Of a stretch of DNA of 64,000 nt, positions 1 through 9,918 are shown one piece after another. Positions within the stretch are counted from its first letter, which is position 1, and every line of letters starts with the position of its first letter. The translations under genes and the position numbers were made by a program. The notes below the pieces were generated by a model, which did not search any database, was not told the origin of the DNA, and saw nothing but the letters and a program-made list of their open reading frames with translations. The stretch is from Marinobacter vulgaris (GTDB lineage Bacteria; Pseudomonadota; Gammaproteobacteria; Pseudomonadales; Oleiphilaceae), in contig NZ_QFWX01000003.1 of assembly GCF_003344045.1 (NCBI RefSeq), positions 586,375-650,374 of the forward strand. Reading direction: 5' to 3'.

Positions 1-305
1 TCCTCGACCGTGGGAGCCGGCTCAGGTGCCTCTACCTCTGACACCTCCCGGGGAGGCTCTTCAAAGGACGGCTCTGGCACTGAAGACGCAGGCTCGTCCT
101 CACCGGATTCTTCAAGACGGTAGGCGGGCGCATCGGCAACGTCCGGTTCCGGCGCTTCAACTTCCGGAAAAGGGGGTTCTTCGGGAATCTTGATGGAGGT
201 GGATTCACGTTCGGAGTGTGGCTCATCAAACATCATCGGCACGAAGATAACGGCGAGAGACACCAGCACGAGCGCTCCGATGATTCTTTGCTTCAGTCCG
301 TCCAC
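1..305 (-). CDS. DedD/SPOR-domain cell-division protein, N-terminal part
   Basis: This gene is cut by the left edge, so only about the first 101 residues are visible. It starts at a GTG (305-303); an in-frame TAG lies three codons upstream and a purine-rich AGGGG about ten bases upstream. The protein begins with a short charged stretch and one membrane helix (about residues 9-26, rich in LVSLAVIFVP), followed by a long Pro/Glu-rich linker. This is the layout of DedD proteins, inner-membrane anchors whose C-terminal SPOR domain binds denuded septal peptidoglycan. The SPOR domain would lie outside the window. Position after accD-folC matches the pseudomonad order accD-folC-dedD-cvpA-purF. The name rests on N-terminal architecture and synteny. 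Confidence 0.72.
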   Translation of the reverse strand, partial: MDGLKQRIIGALVLVSLAVIFVPMMFDEPHSERESTSIKIPEEPPFPEVEAPEPDVADAPAYRLEESGEDEPASSVPEPSFEEPPREVSEVEAPEPAPTVE

Positions 306-426
306 GTTACGCTAACCCCTGTTAATTCACGACTTGCCATAATTGACCAATACCGCGTCCGATAATAACCGCCGCCTACAGAGAACTCAAAGGCTCATCC
401 CGGGGATGACGGATATTTAAGATGCG

Positions 427-1743
427 TCATTTTCCCAGAGCATCACGAGCCGCCGCCACGGTATAGAAGGATCCGAACACAATGATCAGGTCATCCTGGG
501 ACGCTTGCGCCAGAGTAAACTTCAGGGCTTCCCAGACCGACGACCATCGCTTTGGCAAAGGCTCCTGGATAACCTCAACCAGGCGTGCTGCCAGCTCCTC
601 GCTACTCAAACCCCGAGGCACCTCGAGCCCCACCAGGTGCCATTGATCCACAACCAGGCTCATGGCCCGGGCGACACCCTCCACATCCTTGTCCGCAAGT
701 GCTCCATAGACAGCGATGACGTGTCCGCCAGGCTTTCTCTGACGGCCAAGCCGCGCTGCAAGCCAGGCCGCTGCGTGAGGATTGTGACCGACGTCTGCAA
801 CAACCTCGGGCAATGCGTTCAGAGTTTCGTAACGTCCAGCCAGCGTGAGCCCTGCGAGCAGCTGTTCAATCGCGGACAACTCCAGCGCCGGTTCAAGCTG
901 ACGAATGGCAACAACCGCAGCGGCCAGGCTGTGGACAGGAAGCCCGGTATCTGGAAGCCTTACATCGTCGCCGTAACGGGCCTGCCTGAGGATGAACCCG
1001 CCCGTTGCATTTCCATCCCTGTCGGAAGCAACGAGCTGATAGGTTTCACCCGGGTGCTCCAGCCGGACCTTCTGGGCAGATGCCTGCTGCAGCACGGACT
1101 TGGGGGGATCAATGTCCGCATAAATGGCACTGATGCCAGGGCGAAGTATTCCCGCCTTCTCGAAGCCGATCGACTCTCGGTTATCGCCGAGAAACGATAC
1201 GTGATCAATGTCCACGGACGTAATGATCGCCAGATCCGGATCCAGCACATTCACCGCATCCAGCCGGCCGCCGAGCCCTACTTCCAGGACCCAGTCCTCG
1301 ACACCCGCTTCCTCAAACAGTACGAATGCAGCAAGGGTGCCAAACTCAAAATAGGTCAGTGTGGTAGTACCGCGCGCAGCCTCAACCCGCTCGAAGGCGC
1401 GAACGAGCAGTTCGTCGGTCACGTTCGAGCCGTTGATACGGACCCGTTCATTGTAGTGCTGAAGGTGCGGCGAGGTGTAGGCACCGGTCGACCGCCCTGC
1501 CCTGATCAGAAGTTGTTCAAGCGCTGTGACAGCGCTGCCTTTGCCATTGGTACCGCCAACCGTAATGATCCTTGCTGACGGACTTCGGCGAAACAGGCGC
1601 CGCAGTACCAGAAGAACACGGTCAAGGCCGAGGTCGATTTCCGAAGGGTGGATGGATTCCAGGTAACCAAGCCATTGCTCAAGGCTGGCTCCAGCGCCCG
1701 GCACAACAGAGTGCCGGGCGCTGGAATCATTCTGCGGGGACAT
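427..1743 (-). CDS. folC: Bifunctional dihydrofolate synthase / folylpolyglutamate synthase
   Basis: FolC joins glutamate to dihydropteroate to make dihydrofolate and then adds further glutamates to reduced folates, using ATP in the cytoplasm. The P-loop GGTNGKGS lies near residue 60 and is followed by the family's TSPHL and NERVRING segments; the Mur-ligase-like centre contains [10 protein letters not shown]. The C-terminal domain carries [10 protein letters not shown], also typical. I chose the ATG at 1743, giving about 438 residues and a 17-base overlap with accD; an upstream in-frame start at 1770 is possible but lies deeper in accD. It sits directly after accD, so the two are probably co-transcribed. 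Length is normal for the family. Confidence 0.95.
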   Translation of the reverse strand: MSPQNDSSARHSVVPGAGASLEQWLGYLESIHPSEIDLGLDRVLLVLRRLFRRSPSARIITVGGTNGKGSAVTALEQLLIRAGRSTGAYTSPHLQHYNERVRINGSNVTDELLVRAFERVEAARGTTTLTYFEFGTLAAFVLFEEAGVEDWVLEVGLGGRLDAVNVLDPDLAIITSVDIDHVSFLGDNRESIGFEKAGILRPGISAIYADIDPPKSVLQQASAQKVRLEHPGETYQLVASDRDGNATGGFILRQARYGDDVRLPDTGLPVHSLAAAVVAIRQLEPALELSAIEQLLAGLTLAGRYETLNALPEVVADVGHNPHAAAWLAARLGRQRKPGGHVIAVYGALADKDVEGVARAMSLVVDQWHLVGLEVPRGLSSEELAARLVEVIQEPLPKRWSSVWEALKFTLAQASQDDLIIVFGSFYTVAAARDALGK

Positions 1744-2653
1744 CGTTTTCCGGACGCTCCGACACTTCAAACTCTATCGGTTCCTCCGTAGCCGGCTTAT
1801 CGAGACCGGTAAACTTCGCCAGCAACGCTGCAATACGCTCGCGCATCTGGTGGCGGTGCAGAATCATGTCGATGGCACCATGCTCCAGCAGGAACTCGCT
1901 GCGCTGGAAACCTTCCGGAAGCTTCTCACGAACCGTCTGCTCAATCACCCGCGGGCCGGCGAAACCGATCAATGCGTAGGGCTCCGCGATGTTCAGATCG
2001 CCCAGCATGGCCAGGCTGGCGGAAACGCCGCCAAAAACCGGATCCGTCATCACGGAAATGTAGGGAATGCCTTCCTGCTTCATGCGCTCAAGCACCGCTG
2101 CGGTCTTGGACATCTGCATCAACGACAGAATGGCTTCCTGCATGCGCGCACCACCACTGGCGGAGAAACAGACCAAGGGAATCCGCTCCTCCAGACAAAC
2201 GTTAGCCGCCTGGACAAACTTTTCACCCACCACCTGGCCCATGGAACCACCAAGGAAGTTGAACTCGAACGCTACCGCAACCAGGGGCGTATCAAGACAG
2301 GTGCCGCGCATGGCCACTAGGGCATCTTTTTCACCGGTCGCCTTCTGATTCTGGGTCAGGCGATCCTTGTAGCGTTTGCTGTCCTTGAACTTCAGTCTAT
2401 CCCAGGGCTCCAGATCAGCTGCGATCTCCTGCCGGCCATCGTCGTCAAGAAAAATATCCAGGCGGCGGCGAGCGGTCACCCGCAAGTGGTGCTGACATTT
2501 GGGACAAACATCCAGATTCTTGTCGAGCTCCGGCTTGTACAGAAAAGCCCCACACTTCGGACATTTCTTCCAGAGCCCCTCGGGAACCCCGGTCCGTTGC
2601 TTGGAATCCGAGCGGATTTTGCTCGGCATGATCTTGTCCAGCCAGTTACTCAT
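1727..2653 (-). CDS. accD: Acetyl-CoA carboxylase carboxyltransferase subunit beta
   Basis: AccD is the beta half of the carboxyltransferase that moves the carboxyl group from carboxybiotin to acetyl-CoA, the first committed step of fatty-acid synthesis. The N-terminal zinc ribbon is complete: C31-x2-C34 and C50-x2-C53. The crotonase-like core follows, with [12 protein letters not shown] and the [10 protein letters not shown] segment. At 308 residues it is slightly longer than the E. coli protein because of a Glu/Pro-rich tail. It lies 42 bases after trpA and overlaps folC. The placement of trp genes immediately before accD differs from Pseudomonas, where trpF is followed directly by accD. 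Confidence 0.97.
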   Translation of the reverse strand: MSNWLDKIMPSKIRSDSKQRTGVPEGLWKKCPKCGAFLYKPELDKNLDVCPKCQHHLRVTARRRLDIFLDDDGRQEIAADLEPWDRLKFKDSKRYKDRLTQNQKATGEKDALVAMRGTCLDTPLVAVAFEFNFLGGSMGQVVGEKFVQAANVCLEERIPLVCFSASGGARMQEAILSLMQMSKTAAVLERMKQEGIPYISVMTDPVFGGVSASLAMLGDLNIAEPYALIGFAGPRVIEQTVREKLPEGFQRSEFLLEHGAIDMILHRHQMRERIAALLAKFTGLDKPATEEPIEFEVSERPENDVPAE

Positions 2654-2695
2654 GGTCTCATCCTGTCCTTATATGCCTGCCGGAAACCCGTCTGA

Positions 2696-3508
2696 TCAGG
2701 AAGGCAGGCTGTCCAGTGCTTCGCGCATCGGGTGAAGCAGATCTGTCAGCGCCCGTTTGAGCTGATCAGGATCTGCCTGATTCCGGGCTATTGTATCCAC
2801 CAGCACACTACCGACAATTACACCATCGGATACCTGACCGACAGCCGCAGCGGTGGCTGCATCACGAATACCAAAGCCGACGGCTACCGGAAGCGCCGTG
2901 AGTTCGTGAATATGGGCGACGTTCGCGGCGACCTCATCAACGTCGATCTTACCCGCGCCAGTCACACCCTTGAATGAAACATAGTACACATAGCCGGAAC
3001 TGTGCTCACTGATTGCACGAATCCGATCATCAGTGGTGGTTGGCGCCAGCAGAAATATCGCATCCAGGTTGCGCGCGGTGAATAACGGCGCTACTTCATC
3101 GGCTTCTTCGGGAGGCAGGTCGACGGTCAGAATGCCATCGACGCCGGCATCGACGGCTCCGTCGGCAAATTTTTCCTGGCCCATGGCTTCCATGGGGTTA
3201 AGATAGCCCATCAGCACGATGGGCGTTGCGTCATCTTTCTCGCGGAAGCTTTTCACCATCGCCAGCACCTGGCGCAATGAGGTTCCATGCTTGAGCGAGC
3301 GCTCACAGGCGCGCTGGATCACCGGACCATCCGCCATGGGGTCCGAAAATGGAACCCCCAGCTCGATGATATCTGCGCCGGCATCCACAAGGGTGTGCAT
3401 CAACTCAACGGTCTGATCCGGGTGCGGATCCCCTGCGGTAATGTAAGGGATCAGCGCCTTGCGACCCTGCTCTTTCAGGGCCTTAAGCACCCCTTCGATT
3501 CGACTCAT
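2696..3508 (-). CDS. trpA: Tryptophan synthase alpha subunit
   Basis: TrpA cleaves indole-3-glycerol phosphate to indole and glyceraldehyde 3-phosphate; the indole is channelled to TrpB. The two catalytic acids fall exactly at the family positions, Glu49 in [11 protein letters not shown] and Asp60 in PMADGP. Phosphate-binding glycines are seen in GFGIRDA and GVIVGSVLV near the C terminus. Length (270 residues) is normal. It follows trpB by 20 bases and precedes accD by 42, so trpF-trpB-trpA-accD-folC reads as one transcription unit. No leader peptide or attenuator was found upstream of the trp genes here. Confidence 0.97.
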   Translation of the reverse strand: MSRIEGVLKALKEQGRKALIPYITAGDPHPDQTVELMHTLVDAGADIIELGVPFSDPMADGPVIQRACERSLKHGTSLRQVLAMVKSFREKDDATPIVLMGYLNPMEAMGQEKFADGAVDAGVDGILTVDLPPEEADEVAPLFTARNLDAIFLLAPTTTDDRIRAISEHSSGYVYYVSFKGVTGAGKIDVDEVAANVAHIHELTALPVAVGFGIRDAATAAAVGQVSDGVIVGSVLVDTIARNQADPDQLKRALTDLLHPMREALDSLPS

Positions 3509-3528
3509 GCCTGCTCCTTTGTTGTTGC

Positions 3529-4749
3529 TTAAACCTCAATACCATCTATTTCGGCGATCGTCTGCATATCCTTGTCACCGCGTCCGGAAATGTTGATGAC
3601 TACCACCTTGTCTTTGTCCATGGATGCGGCAAGCTTGATTGCATAGGCAACCGCGTGAGCCGTTTCCAGCGCCGGCATAATGCCTTCTACGCGAGTCAGT
3701 TTGCGGAAACCGTCCAGCGCCTCGTCGTCGGTCACTGACACATACTGTGACCTGCCAATGTCCTTGAGCCAGCTATGCTCCGGACCAACACCCGGATAAT
3801 CAAGGCCGGCACTTACCGAGTGTGTGCCAGCGATCTGGCCATTCTCGTCTTCCATCAGGTAAGTACGGTTGCCGTGCAGTACGCCCGGCCGCCCGGCGCT
3901 CAGGGGTGCGGCGTGCTGGCCGGTATCGATACCAAGGCCACCGGCTTCCACACCGTACAACTGAACGCTCTCGTCCGTCAGGAACGGATAGAACATGCCG
4001 ATGGCGTTGGATCCGCCGCCCACGCAGGCCACCAGCGCGTCCGGCAGCTTGCCGGTCCGGTCCAGACACTGGGCGCGGGTTTCACGGCCAATCACTGACT
4101 GGAAATCACGCACCAGCAGGGGATAGGGATGGGGCCCTGCGACGGTGCCGATAATGTAGAACGTATCGTCAACGTTGGCGACCCAGTCCCGCATGGCATC
4201 GTTCATGGCATCTTTCAGTGTGCGGGTACCACTTGTCACCGAGTGAACCTCGGCGCCCAACAGCTTCATGCGATACACGTTGGGGGACTGACGCCTGATG
4301 TCCTCTTCACCCATGAAGACATGGCACTCAAGGCCAAGTCGCGCACATACCGTAGCCGTGGCCACGCCATGTTGCCCGGCGCCGGTTTCGGCGATCACCC
4401 GTTTTTTGCCAAGAAACCGCGCCAGAAGTGCCTGCCCGATGGTGTTGTTTACCTTGTGCGCGCCGGTATGATTCAGGTCCTCGCGCTTGAGCCAGATCTG
4501 GGCCCCACCGGTTTCCCGGGTCAACCGCTCGGCAAAGTACAGCGGGCTTGGCCGACCCACATAATGCGCCAGGTCCCTGTCGAATTCGGCCTGGAATTCC
4601 GGATCATCCTTGAGCCTCTTGTACTCGCGCTCGAGGGTCATCAGGGAATCAAACAGGGTCTCGGAAACGAATCTTCCGCCGTAGGCACCGAAGTGACCCC
4701 GTGCATCCGGAAGCGCCTTGAGCATTTCTTCAGTCAGTTTCATCGACAC
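3529..4749 (-). CDS. trpB: Tryptophan synthase beta subunit
   Basis: TrpB condenses indole with serine using pyridoxal phosphate. The PLP lysine is Lys99 in [10 protein letters not shown], and the phosphate-binding glycine loop is GGGSNAIG. The ETGAGQHG segment and the C-terminal SGRGDKD motif are intact. It is 406 residues long. The first ATG at 4749 overlaps the end of trpF by 20 bases; the ATG at 4743 (MKLTEEML) is a plausible alternative. The overlap implies translational coupling with trpF, and the gene is followed 20 bases later by trpA, with which it forms the alpha2beta2 enzyme. Confidence 0.97.
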   Translation of the reverse strand: MSMKLTEEMLKALPDARGHFGAYGGRFVSETLFDSLMTLEREYKRLKDDPEFQAEFDRDLAHYVGRPSPLYFAERLTRETGGAQIWLKREDLNHTGAHKVNNTIGQALLARFLGKKRVIAETGAGQHGVATATVCARLGLECHVFMGEEDIRRQSPNVYRMKLLGAEVHSVTSGTRTLKDAMNDAMRDWVANVDDTFYIIGTVAGPHPYPLLVRDFQSVIGRETRAQCLDRTGKLPDALVACVGGGSNAIGMFYPFLTDESVQLYGVEAGGLGIDTGQHAAPLSAGRPGVLHGNRTYLMEDENGQIAGTHSVSAGLDYPGVGPEHSWLKDIGRSQYVSVTDDEALDGFRKLTRVEGIMPALETAHAVAYAIKLAASMDKDKVVVINISGRGDKDMQTIAEIDGIEV

Positions 4750-5359
4750 GGTGAACCTCGTTTATAAAATCAGTGATTTTTTCGACGTCTTTGATGCCTT
4801 TGCTGCTTTCCACACCACCACTGACATCGACAGCCCAGGGCCGGACCTGTGCAACAGCGCTGGATACGTTATCAGAAGCCAGTCCACCGGCCAATATGAG
4901 CGGCATCGGACGGATTTGCGGAATCAGCGACCAGTTGAAAGCCTGCCCTGTTCCGCCATACCTGTGCGGATCCCAGGCGTCAACCAGCAAGCCGCTGGCG
5001 CTCCCGTAAATCCGGAAGGCATCCTGGATGTCCGCCGCTTGCCTCACCCGCACCGCCTTGATCCAGCGCAACCCGAAGCTGTTACAGAACTCCGGCGGCT
5101 CGTCGCCGTGGAATTGCAGCAAGTCCAGGGGCACCTGCGAAAGGACCTCTCTTACGAACTCCGCCTCGGGGTTAACAAACAGCCCGGTGGCCGATACGAA
5201 CGGTGGCATTACACTGACAAGCTCCCTGCCCGCCTCAGCCGTGACGGCTCTGGGGCTGGGTTCGTAGAATACAAACCCGAGCGCATCCGCGCCGGCCGCA
5301 GTTGCATCGAGAACATCCTGCTTGCGGGTAATCCCGCAAATTTTAACTCGGGTTCTCAT
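4730..5359 (-). CDS. trpF: Phosphoribosylanthranilate isomerase
   Basis: TrpF performs the Amadori rearrangement of phosphoribosylanthranilate in the third step of tryptophan synthesis. The N-terminal KICGITR motif carries the catalytic cysteine (Cys8), and the catalytic aspartate lies in [15 protein letters not shown]. The C-terminal phosphate site reads [15 protein letters not shown]. It is 209 residues, normal for a monofunctional TrpF. It begins seven bases after truA ends and overlaps trpB, so truA-trpF-trpB-trpA appears to be an operon. The truA-trpF junction is conserved in pseudomonads. Confidence 0.96.
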   Translation of the reverse strand: MRTRVKICGITRKQDVLDATAAGADALGFVFYEPSPRAVTAEAGRELVSVMPPFVSATGLFVNPEAEFVREVLSQVPLDLLQFHGDEPPEFCNSFGLRWIKAVRVRQAADIQDAFRIYGSASGLLVDAWDPHRYGGTGQAFNWSLIPQIRPMPLILAGGLASDNVSSAVAQVRPWAVDVSGGVESSKGIKDVEKITDFINEVHRVDETD

Positions 5360-5366
5360 AAGGCAT

Positions 5367-6263
5367 TCATCGCTGTTTTCGATGTATGTGACTGGGACTG
5401 CGCGGCCGATTGTCAGCGGGGCTGAACCAGGGTGCTACAAAGTCCGGCCCGCATCGTGCAGCCGGAATCGAAAACTCGTCAGGATACCCAACGTCCACCA
5501 GGTACAGGCCATGGGGTGGAGCTGTAACCCCCGCCGCTGTTCTGTCTCTGCGTTCAAGTATCTCACGAATCGATTCCGGGTGCTGCTTCCCAGCGCCAAC
5601 GGCCATCAGTGCCCCAGCAATGTTGCGAACCATGTGATGTAGAAATGCATTGGCCTGCACATCAATTACGACGAATTCTTCTTTTCGGGTTACGTTGATT
5701 GCCTCAAGAAATCGAACGGGCGATCTCGACTGGCAACCGGCAGCCCGAAATGACGAGAAGTCATGTTCGCCCCTCAGGAACTGAGCTGCCTGGTTCATCA
5801 GCTGTGCATCGAGCGGGCGAAAGGTCCAGCTGACCTGGCCATTGAGGATGCCCGGCCGCACCGGGTGATTGTAGATCACGTACCGATAGCGTCGATAAGT
5901 CGCCGAAAAACGTGCGTGGAAATCACCAATCCCATTGCCCGCCCAATGCACCGCAATGTCAGCTGGAAGCGATGTATTGATACCCATGACCCATGACCGC
6001 GGGTTACGCACTGAAGGGGTTTCGAAATGGGCGACCTGGTAACTGGCGTGAACACCTGCATCCGTGCGCCCGGCGCAGACCAGCTCAACCGGGTGATCAG
6101 CCACTTTTGCTACCGCCCGGGTCAGTTCGCCCTGCACAGAGCGGACGCCGGACTTCTGGTACTGCCAGCCGTGGAATGCCCGGCCATCGTATTCAAAGGC
6201 GAGCGCGACACGCCCCGGCCCGACGGAACTGTCAGTAGTCAGTGGTTGCGGTGTATGGAACAA
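5367..6263 (-). CDS. truA: tRNA pseudouridine(38-40) synthase
   Basis: TruA converts uridines 38, 39 and 40 of many tRNAs to pseudouridine. The catalytic aspartate sits in [11 protein letters not shown], and the [15 protein letters not shown] opening and [11 protein letters not shown] segment are both family hallmarks. The start is uncertain: there is no in-frame ATG or GTG before the conserved core. The candidates are a TTG at 6263 (used here, without a clear ribosome site) and a TTG at 6299 that would lie inside the stem of the terminator following fimV. Conserved similarity begins near 6230, so either choice leaves a short variable leader. It is followed seven bases later by trpF. Confidence 0.9.
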   Translation of the reverse strand: MFHTPQPLTTDSSVGPGRVALAFEYDGRAFHGWQYQKSGVRSVQGELTRAVAKVADHPVELVCAGRTDAGVHASYQVAHFETPSVRNPRSWVMGINTSLPADIAVHWAGNGIGDFHARFSATYRRYRYVIYNHPVRPGILNGQVSWTFRPLDAQLMNQAAQFLRGEHDFSSFRAAGCQSRSPVRFLEAINVTRKEEFVVIDVQANAFLHHMVRNIAGALMAVGAGKQHPESIREILERRDRTAAGVTAPPHGLYLVDVGYPDEFSIPAARCGPDFVAPWFSPADNRPRSPSHIHRKQR

Positions 6264-6297
6264 AGGAGTGCCCGGATTGCAGTGCTGATAACAAAAC

Positions 6298-6341
6298 AAA
6301 ACGCCGGCGTTGTTCCGGATTTACCCGGTAGCCGGCGTTTT
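6298..6341 (-). terminator. Intrinsic terminator after fimV
   Basis: An 11-base inverted repeat (AAAACGCCGGC, 6298-6308, against GCCGGCGTTTT, 6331-6341) lies 25 bases beyond the fimV stop. Read on the minus strand the stem is followed by a U-rich run (TTTTGTTTTGTT). It should end the fimV transcript and separate it from truA, whose start region begins within or just after the run. Confidence 0.8.
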
Positions 6342-6366
6342 GCGCTATTGGTCCGATTATAACGAA

Positions 6367-9300
6367 TCAGGACAGATTTTTAAGGAGATCCTGAGCTTCG
6401 ACTTTCTGACCCTCGTCTCCTTCCAGTGCAACCTCCTCCAGGATGTCCCGGGCTCCGTCAACATCGCCCATCTCCACATAGGCCCTCGCCAGATCGAGCT
6501 TGGTTGATGCCTCATCGGTTCCCGACAGGAAATCGAAATCGTCGTCATCACCGAGATCGGACTCATCAATGTCAGCCACCCTTGAGGGAGCACCGGCAGA
6601 GGAGGAGTCCGAGGCCACCGGCGGCTCTCCGGCGTCGTCGGCAGATTGCTCGGTCTCAAACGCACTGACAAGATCGTCGTCGGTCAGTTCCGGAAACTCA
6701 TCTTCAACGGCTTCCGCACCGGCTACTGCCTCTTCGGGATCCGCCGGCTCTTCACCGCTCAGGGCATCCTCAAGACCGAGGTCCTCGTCGAGTGATGCTG
6801 AGTCTTCTTCCGCTTCGGCGCCTACCTCTTCAACATCCAGACCTTCCGTACCCGCAGAATCACCGGAATCGGCAAATTCCTCCATCAGTGCCAGATCATC
6901 GTCGGACACATCAAGCTCCAGATCATCCAGTGCGTTCTCGTCACTCTCAACGGACATGTCGTCGCTGGCAACCTTGTCCAGCTCGGCATCCAGCTCATCA
7001 AGAAACGACTCATCCAGCGAATCAAGGTCGCTTTTCTCCAGCTCTTCACCTTCTGGCGCGGTTTCCGTGGATTCTGCGGTTTCGGTTTCAAAGTCACCGA
7101 AGTCAAGGCTCAGATCTTCATCCTTACCTTCTTTTGCAACCTCTTCGGTAGGCTCTTCCGTGATCTCATCCTCCAGGGTGAAATCGAAAGGTTCATCGTC
7201 CAGATCATCGGGCTGAGCCCTGTTTGTTACCTCTTCCGCAAGCTCGTCAGTGTCGTCCGCGGAGGACTCAATGCCAGACAGGTCATATTCAACCATGTCG
7301 TCGGGACCGGGCTCCCGGTCAACACCTGCCTCGTGCGGCTCATCGAGGTCCAGCTCAGAGAAGTCCGTCTCCAGACTGCCAAACTCGTCTTCCTCGACGT
7401 CGTCTGGACGGGATTCGTACCGATCAGCAGCAAACTCATCGGACAGGCTGTCTTCCTCGAGAGCCTCTGCTCGGTCTTCGGATGATTGGCCGCCAGTCTC
7501 AAAGGAGTCGGATCTGAGCTGCGACTCAAGATCGTCGATGCTGGGCATGGACTCGGTTTCTTCGAGACGCGACTGCAACCGATGAGCTTCGGCAACGGCC
7601 TCCTCGTCACCAAGGGCCTCAACTTCACTCAGCTGTTTATCGAACGAAGCCCGGTCCTGCATATCTGCATAGACACCCAAAAGCTTCAGGCGCAGATCAC
7701 TGCGGCTCGGCTCTCGGGAGATCGCTGTCTCGAGTGACTGAGCGGCCTGATCCATGCGGCCATAAGCAATGTAGGCGTCCGCTTCCGCTAGCGCATCCCC
7801 GTCCGATGCCATGGCGCCTTCGTCGTCATCCAGCGTCAGGTCGAACGAATCCGTCTCATCCCCGGTTTCGCTGTTGAGCTGATCATAAAACGCCTTTTCG
7901 CGGTTGGCGTTACGACGGGCCAGCAACAGCAGCAGTAACAGCAATACGATAAGACCACCGCCCAGGGCAATCTGATACATGGGGTTGTTGGTGATGGCGC
8001 CGATGATATTGTCCGGGAAGCCTTTGTCAGGCTGGGCCGGTGGCGTCGTGGGCTGCTGATCCGGCTGCTGGGAAGACGGCGCTGCTGCAACGTCTGCCTC
8101 TTGTTCGCGGTCACCGTCAGTGGTCGACATCTCAGTTGCCGACTCGCCCACAGCAGGATCTTGTTCTGCCATGGCAGTGTCCTGGTCTGTGGCGGACTCA
8201 TCCGCAAGGTCGGCATCGACAGCGGCCACCTGGTCTTCCGCAGCGGAGTCAGCCGCTCCGGTGTCGGTTTCAGCCGCGTCGGACGTACCCGCGTCCGCTT
8301 GGGCCATATCCGTTGCGGAATCGTCACTGGCCTCAGGGTCGTCCCCTGCCACCTGCTCTGCCAGCGTTTCTTCATCAGGCTGGTCAGCGGGCTGTTCGCC
8401 GTCTGCCTCGCTTTCCACCTGCTGAATTTCCGCAAGCTGGGTATTCTTGAGTTCCAGCAGCCGCTGCAGTGTTTCAACCTGCTCCTGCAGATCGTCAACA
8501 CGGCCGGTAAGTTCCTCGTTTTCACGGCGAGCGCTTTCCAGCTCCTCCATGGCAACCGCAGAGCCGGCATCCACGCCACCGGCTGTGTCACCGTCTCCGC
8601 CTGCAGAGCCACCTTCATCAGCATCGCGGCTGCCAGTGTCATCACTGGCCAGCAGCCTCAACTCATCGCCGCCGGCTCCACTCTGCGGGGCCTGATTCGA
8701 CGCCACCTGGGTTTCCGTGGCGTCAACGGTGCGCTCCGGGTTCGAGAATTCCTCGTTCTGGATCGCCACCTGCCTGCTGGCTTCGGCCCGGGTGCGGCGG
8801 CGAACGTCCTCAACATCAGGCACACGCAGCACCTCACCCCGCTTCAGACGGTTGATATTACCGGCCATAAAGGCATCCGGATTGAGATCCTGCAGGGCCA
8901 GCATCACCTGTTGCGTAGACAGGCTGCTGTCGGGGCGTACGCTGACAGCGATGGTCCAGAGAGTGTCTGACGGTCCGGTTGGCCCAAAGGTACGCGCACG
9001 CTGCGTGGTGGTGCGCTGGGGCTCCTGCGACCTTGCCTGGGTTCGGGGTTGCGTTTGCTGCCGTGGGGGCTGCGATGCCTCGGTCGTGGCAGGCGCGGAA
9101 ATCTGTTCCCGCACCCCGGATTCCTCTGCGTAGACTGGCGGATCAACCAGAACAGCGTATTCCCGCATCAGACGGCCATTGGGCCAAGTCACTTCCAGCA
9201 GGAAATTGAGATAGGGCTCCCGTAGTGGTTCGCGGGATGTCACATTGACCACCAGGTTGCCATCGCTTGCGGTGGTCACCTGGAAATTCAGTTTGGTAAG

Positions 9301-9528
9301 GAAATAGTTCCGATCGATACCAACCCTTTCATAAGCTGAATCGGGAGCAATGTTTACAAACACATCACCGGGGTCAACTCCCTCGGTTTTACGCAGATTG
9401 ATCTCTGCATCCAAAGGCTCATTCAGATAGGACTGTAACTCAATCTCTCCCAGACCCAGGGCCTGTGCGACGCCGGAACCGAGCCCTCCCGCCAGAGCCA
9501 GAGCAACCGCAAGCTTGCGTACCTTCAT
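6367..9528 (-). CDS. fimV: FimV-type polar hub / peptidoglycan-binding pilus assembly protein
   Basis: FimV proteins organise the cell pole and support type IV pilus secretin assembly and, in pseudomonads, cyclic-AMP signalling. The 1053-residue product has a signal peptide (cleavage near AQA at residue 23), a conserved periplasmic FimV domain (to about residue 135), a LysM-like peptidoglycan-binding segment (about 185-240), a coiled coil (about 325-372), a single membrane helix near 516-537, and a very acidic cytoplasmic part. A TPR-like segment follows the helix, and the C-terminal FimV domain with TKLDLARAYVEMGD ends the protein. An AAGGA ribosome site lies six bases before the ATG. The acidic repeat-poor linkers differ greatly in length among species. 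Its own promoter should lie in 9529-9829, and it ends at a terminator. Confidence 0.95.
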   Translation of the reverse strand: MKVRKLAVALALAGGLGSGVAQALGLGEIELQSYLNEPLDAEINLRKTEGVDPGDVFVNIAPDSAYERVGIDRNYFLTKLNFQVTTASDGNLVVNVTSREPLREPYLNFLLEVTWPNGRLMREYAVLVDPPVYAEESGVREQISAPATTEASQPPRQQTQPRTQARSQEPQRTTTQRARTFGPTGPSDTLWTIAVSVRPDSSLSTQQVMLALQDLNPDAFMAGNINRLKRGEVLRVPDVEDVRRRTRAEASRQVAIQNEEFSNPERTVDATETQVASNQAPQSGAGGDELRLLASDDTGSRDADEGGSAGGDGDTAGGVDAGSAVAMEELESARRENEELTGRVDDLQEQVETLQRLLELKNTQLAEIQQVESEADGEQPADQPDEETLAEQVAGDDPEASDDSATDMAQADAGTSDAAETDTGAADSAAEDQVAAVDADLADESATDQDTAMAEQDPAVGESATEMSTTDGDREQEADVAAAPSSQQPDQQPTTPPAQPDKGFPDNIIGAITNNPMYQIALGGGLIVLLLLLLLLARRNANREKAFYDQLNSETGDETDSFDLTLDDDEGAMASDGDALAEADAYIAYGRMDQAAQSLETAISREPSRSDLRLKLLGVYADMQDRASFDKQLSEVEALGDEEAVAEAHRLQSRLEETESMPSIDDLESQLRSDSFETGGQSSEDRAEALEEDSLSDEFAADRYESRPDDVEEDEFGSLETDFSELDLDEPHEAGVDREPGPDDMVEYDLSGIESSADDTDELAEEVTNRAQPDDLDDEPFDFTLEDEITEEPTEEVAKEGKDEDLSLDFGDFETETAESTETAPEGEELEKSDLDSLDESFLDELDAELDKVASDDMSVESDENALDDLELDVSDDDLALMEEFADSGDSAGTEGLDVEEVGAEAEEDSASLDEDLGLEDALSGEEPADPEEAVAGAEAVEDEFPELTDDDLVSAFETEQSADDAGEPPVASDSSSAGAPSRVADIDESDLGDDDDFDFLSGTDEASTKLDLARAYVEMGDVDGARDILEEVALEGDEGQKVEAQDLLKNLS

Positions 9529-9829
9529 GCTTTTTCCTTACCAGTCTCCGTTATTCGTTACTGTTCATGCGAACAGATATCGGACGAGGTTGGATGACTT
9601 CCGTCTTGATTACTATCGTTATTATGTAATGTTTTTAATATTCGGCCCGGCAAGTATTGTTGATAACAGGTCTTTAATCAATCAATAAGCCGCAGTCCTT
9701 GGACCATTTCTTTACATATATTCAGTAACATATTGTTACCGATGGACCATCCGGCTGGCCTGATCCCCAAAAGTGCCTTTCTGCAGGGCCAACAGGGGCA
9801 GGACATTTACAAAGCGCTTCCGAAAATAA
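9529..9829 (-). promoter_or_regulatory. Upstream region of fimV with an operator-like dyad
   Basis: This AT-rich stretch holds no gene. It must carry the fimV promoter because an intrinsic terminator (9830-9863) isolates it from asd. A dyad GTAACATATTGTTAC lies at 9725-9739 (six-base arms, three-base centre), about 190 bases upstream of the fimV start. Several AT-rich hexamers could serve as a -10 element, but no pair with good spacing stands out. The regulator of the dyad, if any, is unknown. Confidence 0.4.
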
Positions 9830-9863
9830 CAGGGGCGGGGGCATATTTCAGCCTCCGCCCCTG
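9830..9863 (-). terminator. Intrinsic terminator after asd
   Basis: A GC-rich 13-base stem (CAGGGGCGGGGGC, 9830-9842, against GCCTCCGCCCCTG, 9851-9863, with one G-U pair) and an eight-base loop lie about 55 bases after the asd stop. On the minus strand it is followed by TTATTTTC. It should end the leu-asd transcription unit before the fimV promoter. Confidence 0.8.
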
Positions 9864-9918
9864 ACCGGTTCTCTGAAACCGGACACAGTTGGCATAATTT
9901 TGCCCGCTGTGGATCCTT

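Noticed and set aside
2654..4750. A trp attenuator or leader peptide
   Set aside because: No Trp-rich short reading frame or competing hairpins were seen before trpF, trpB or trpA. The genes are simply coupled by short gaps and overlaps.
6500..7216. Serine-rich plus-strand open frame in fimV
   Set aside because: It is antisense to the acidic FimV linker; the Asp and Glu codons of FimV read as Ser-rich sequence on the opposite strand. No start signals support it.
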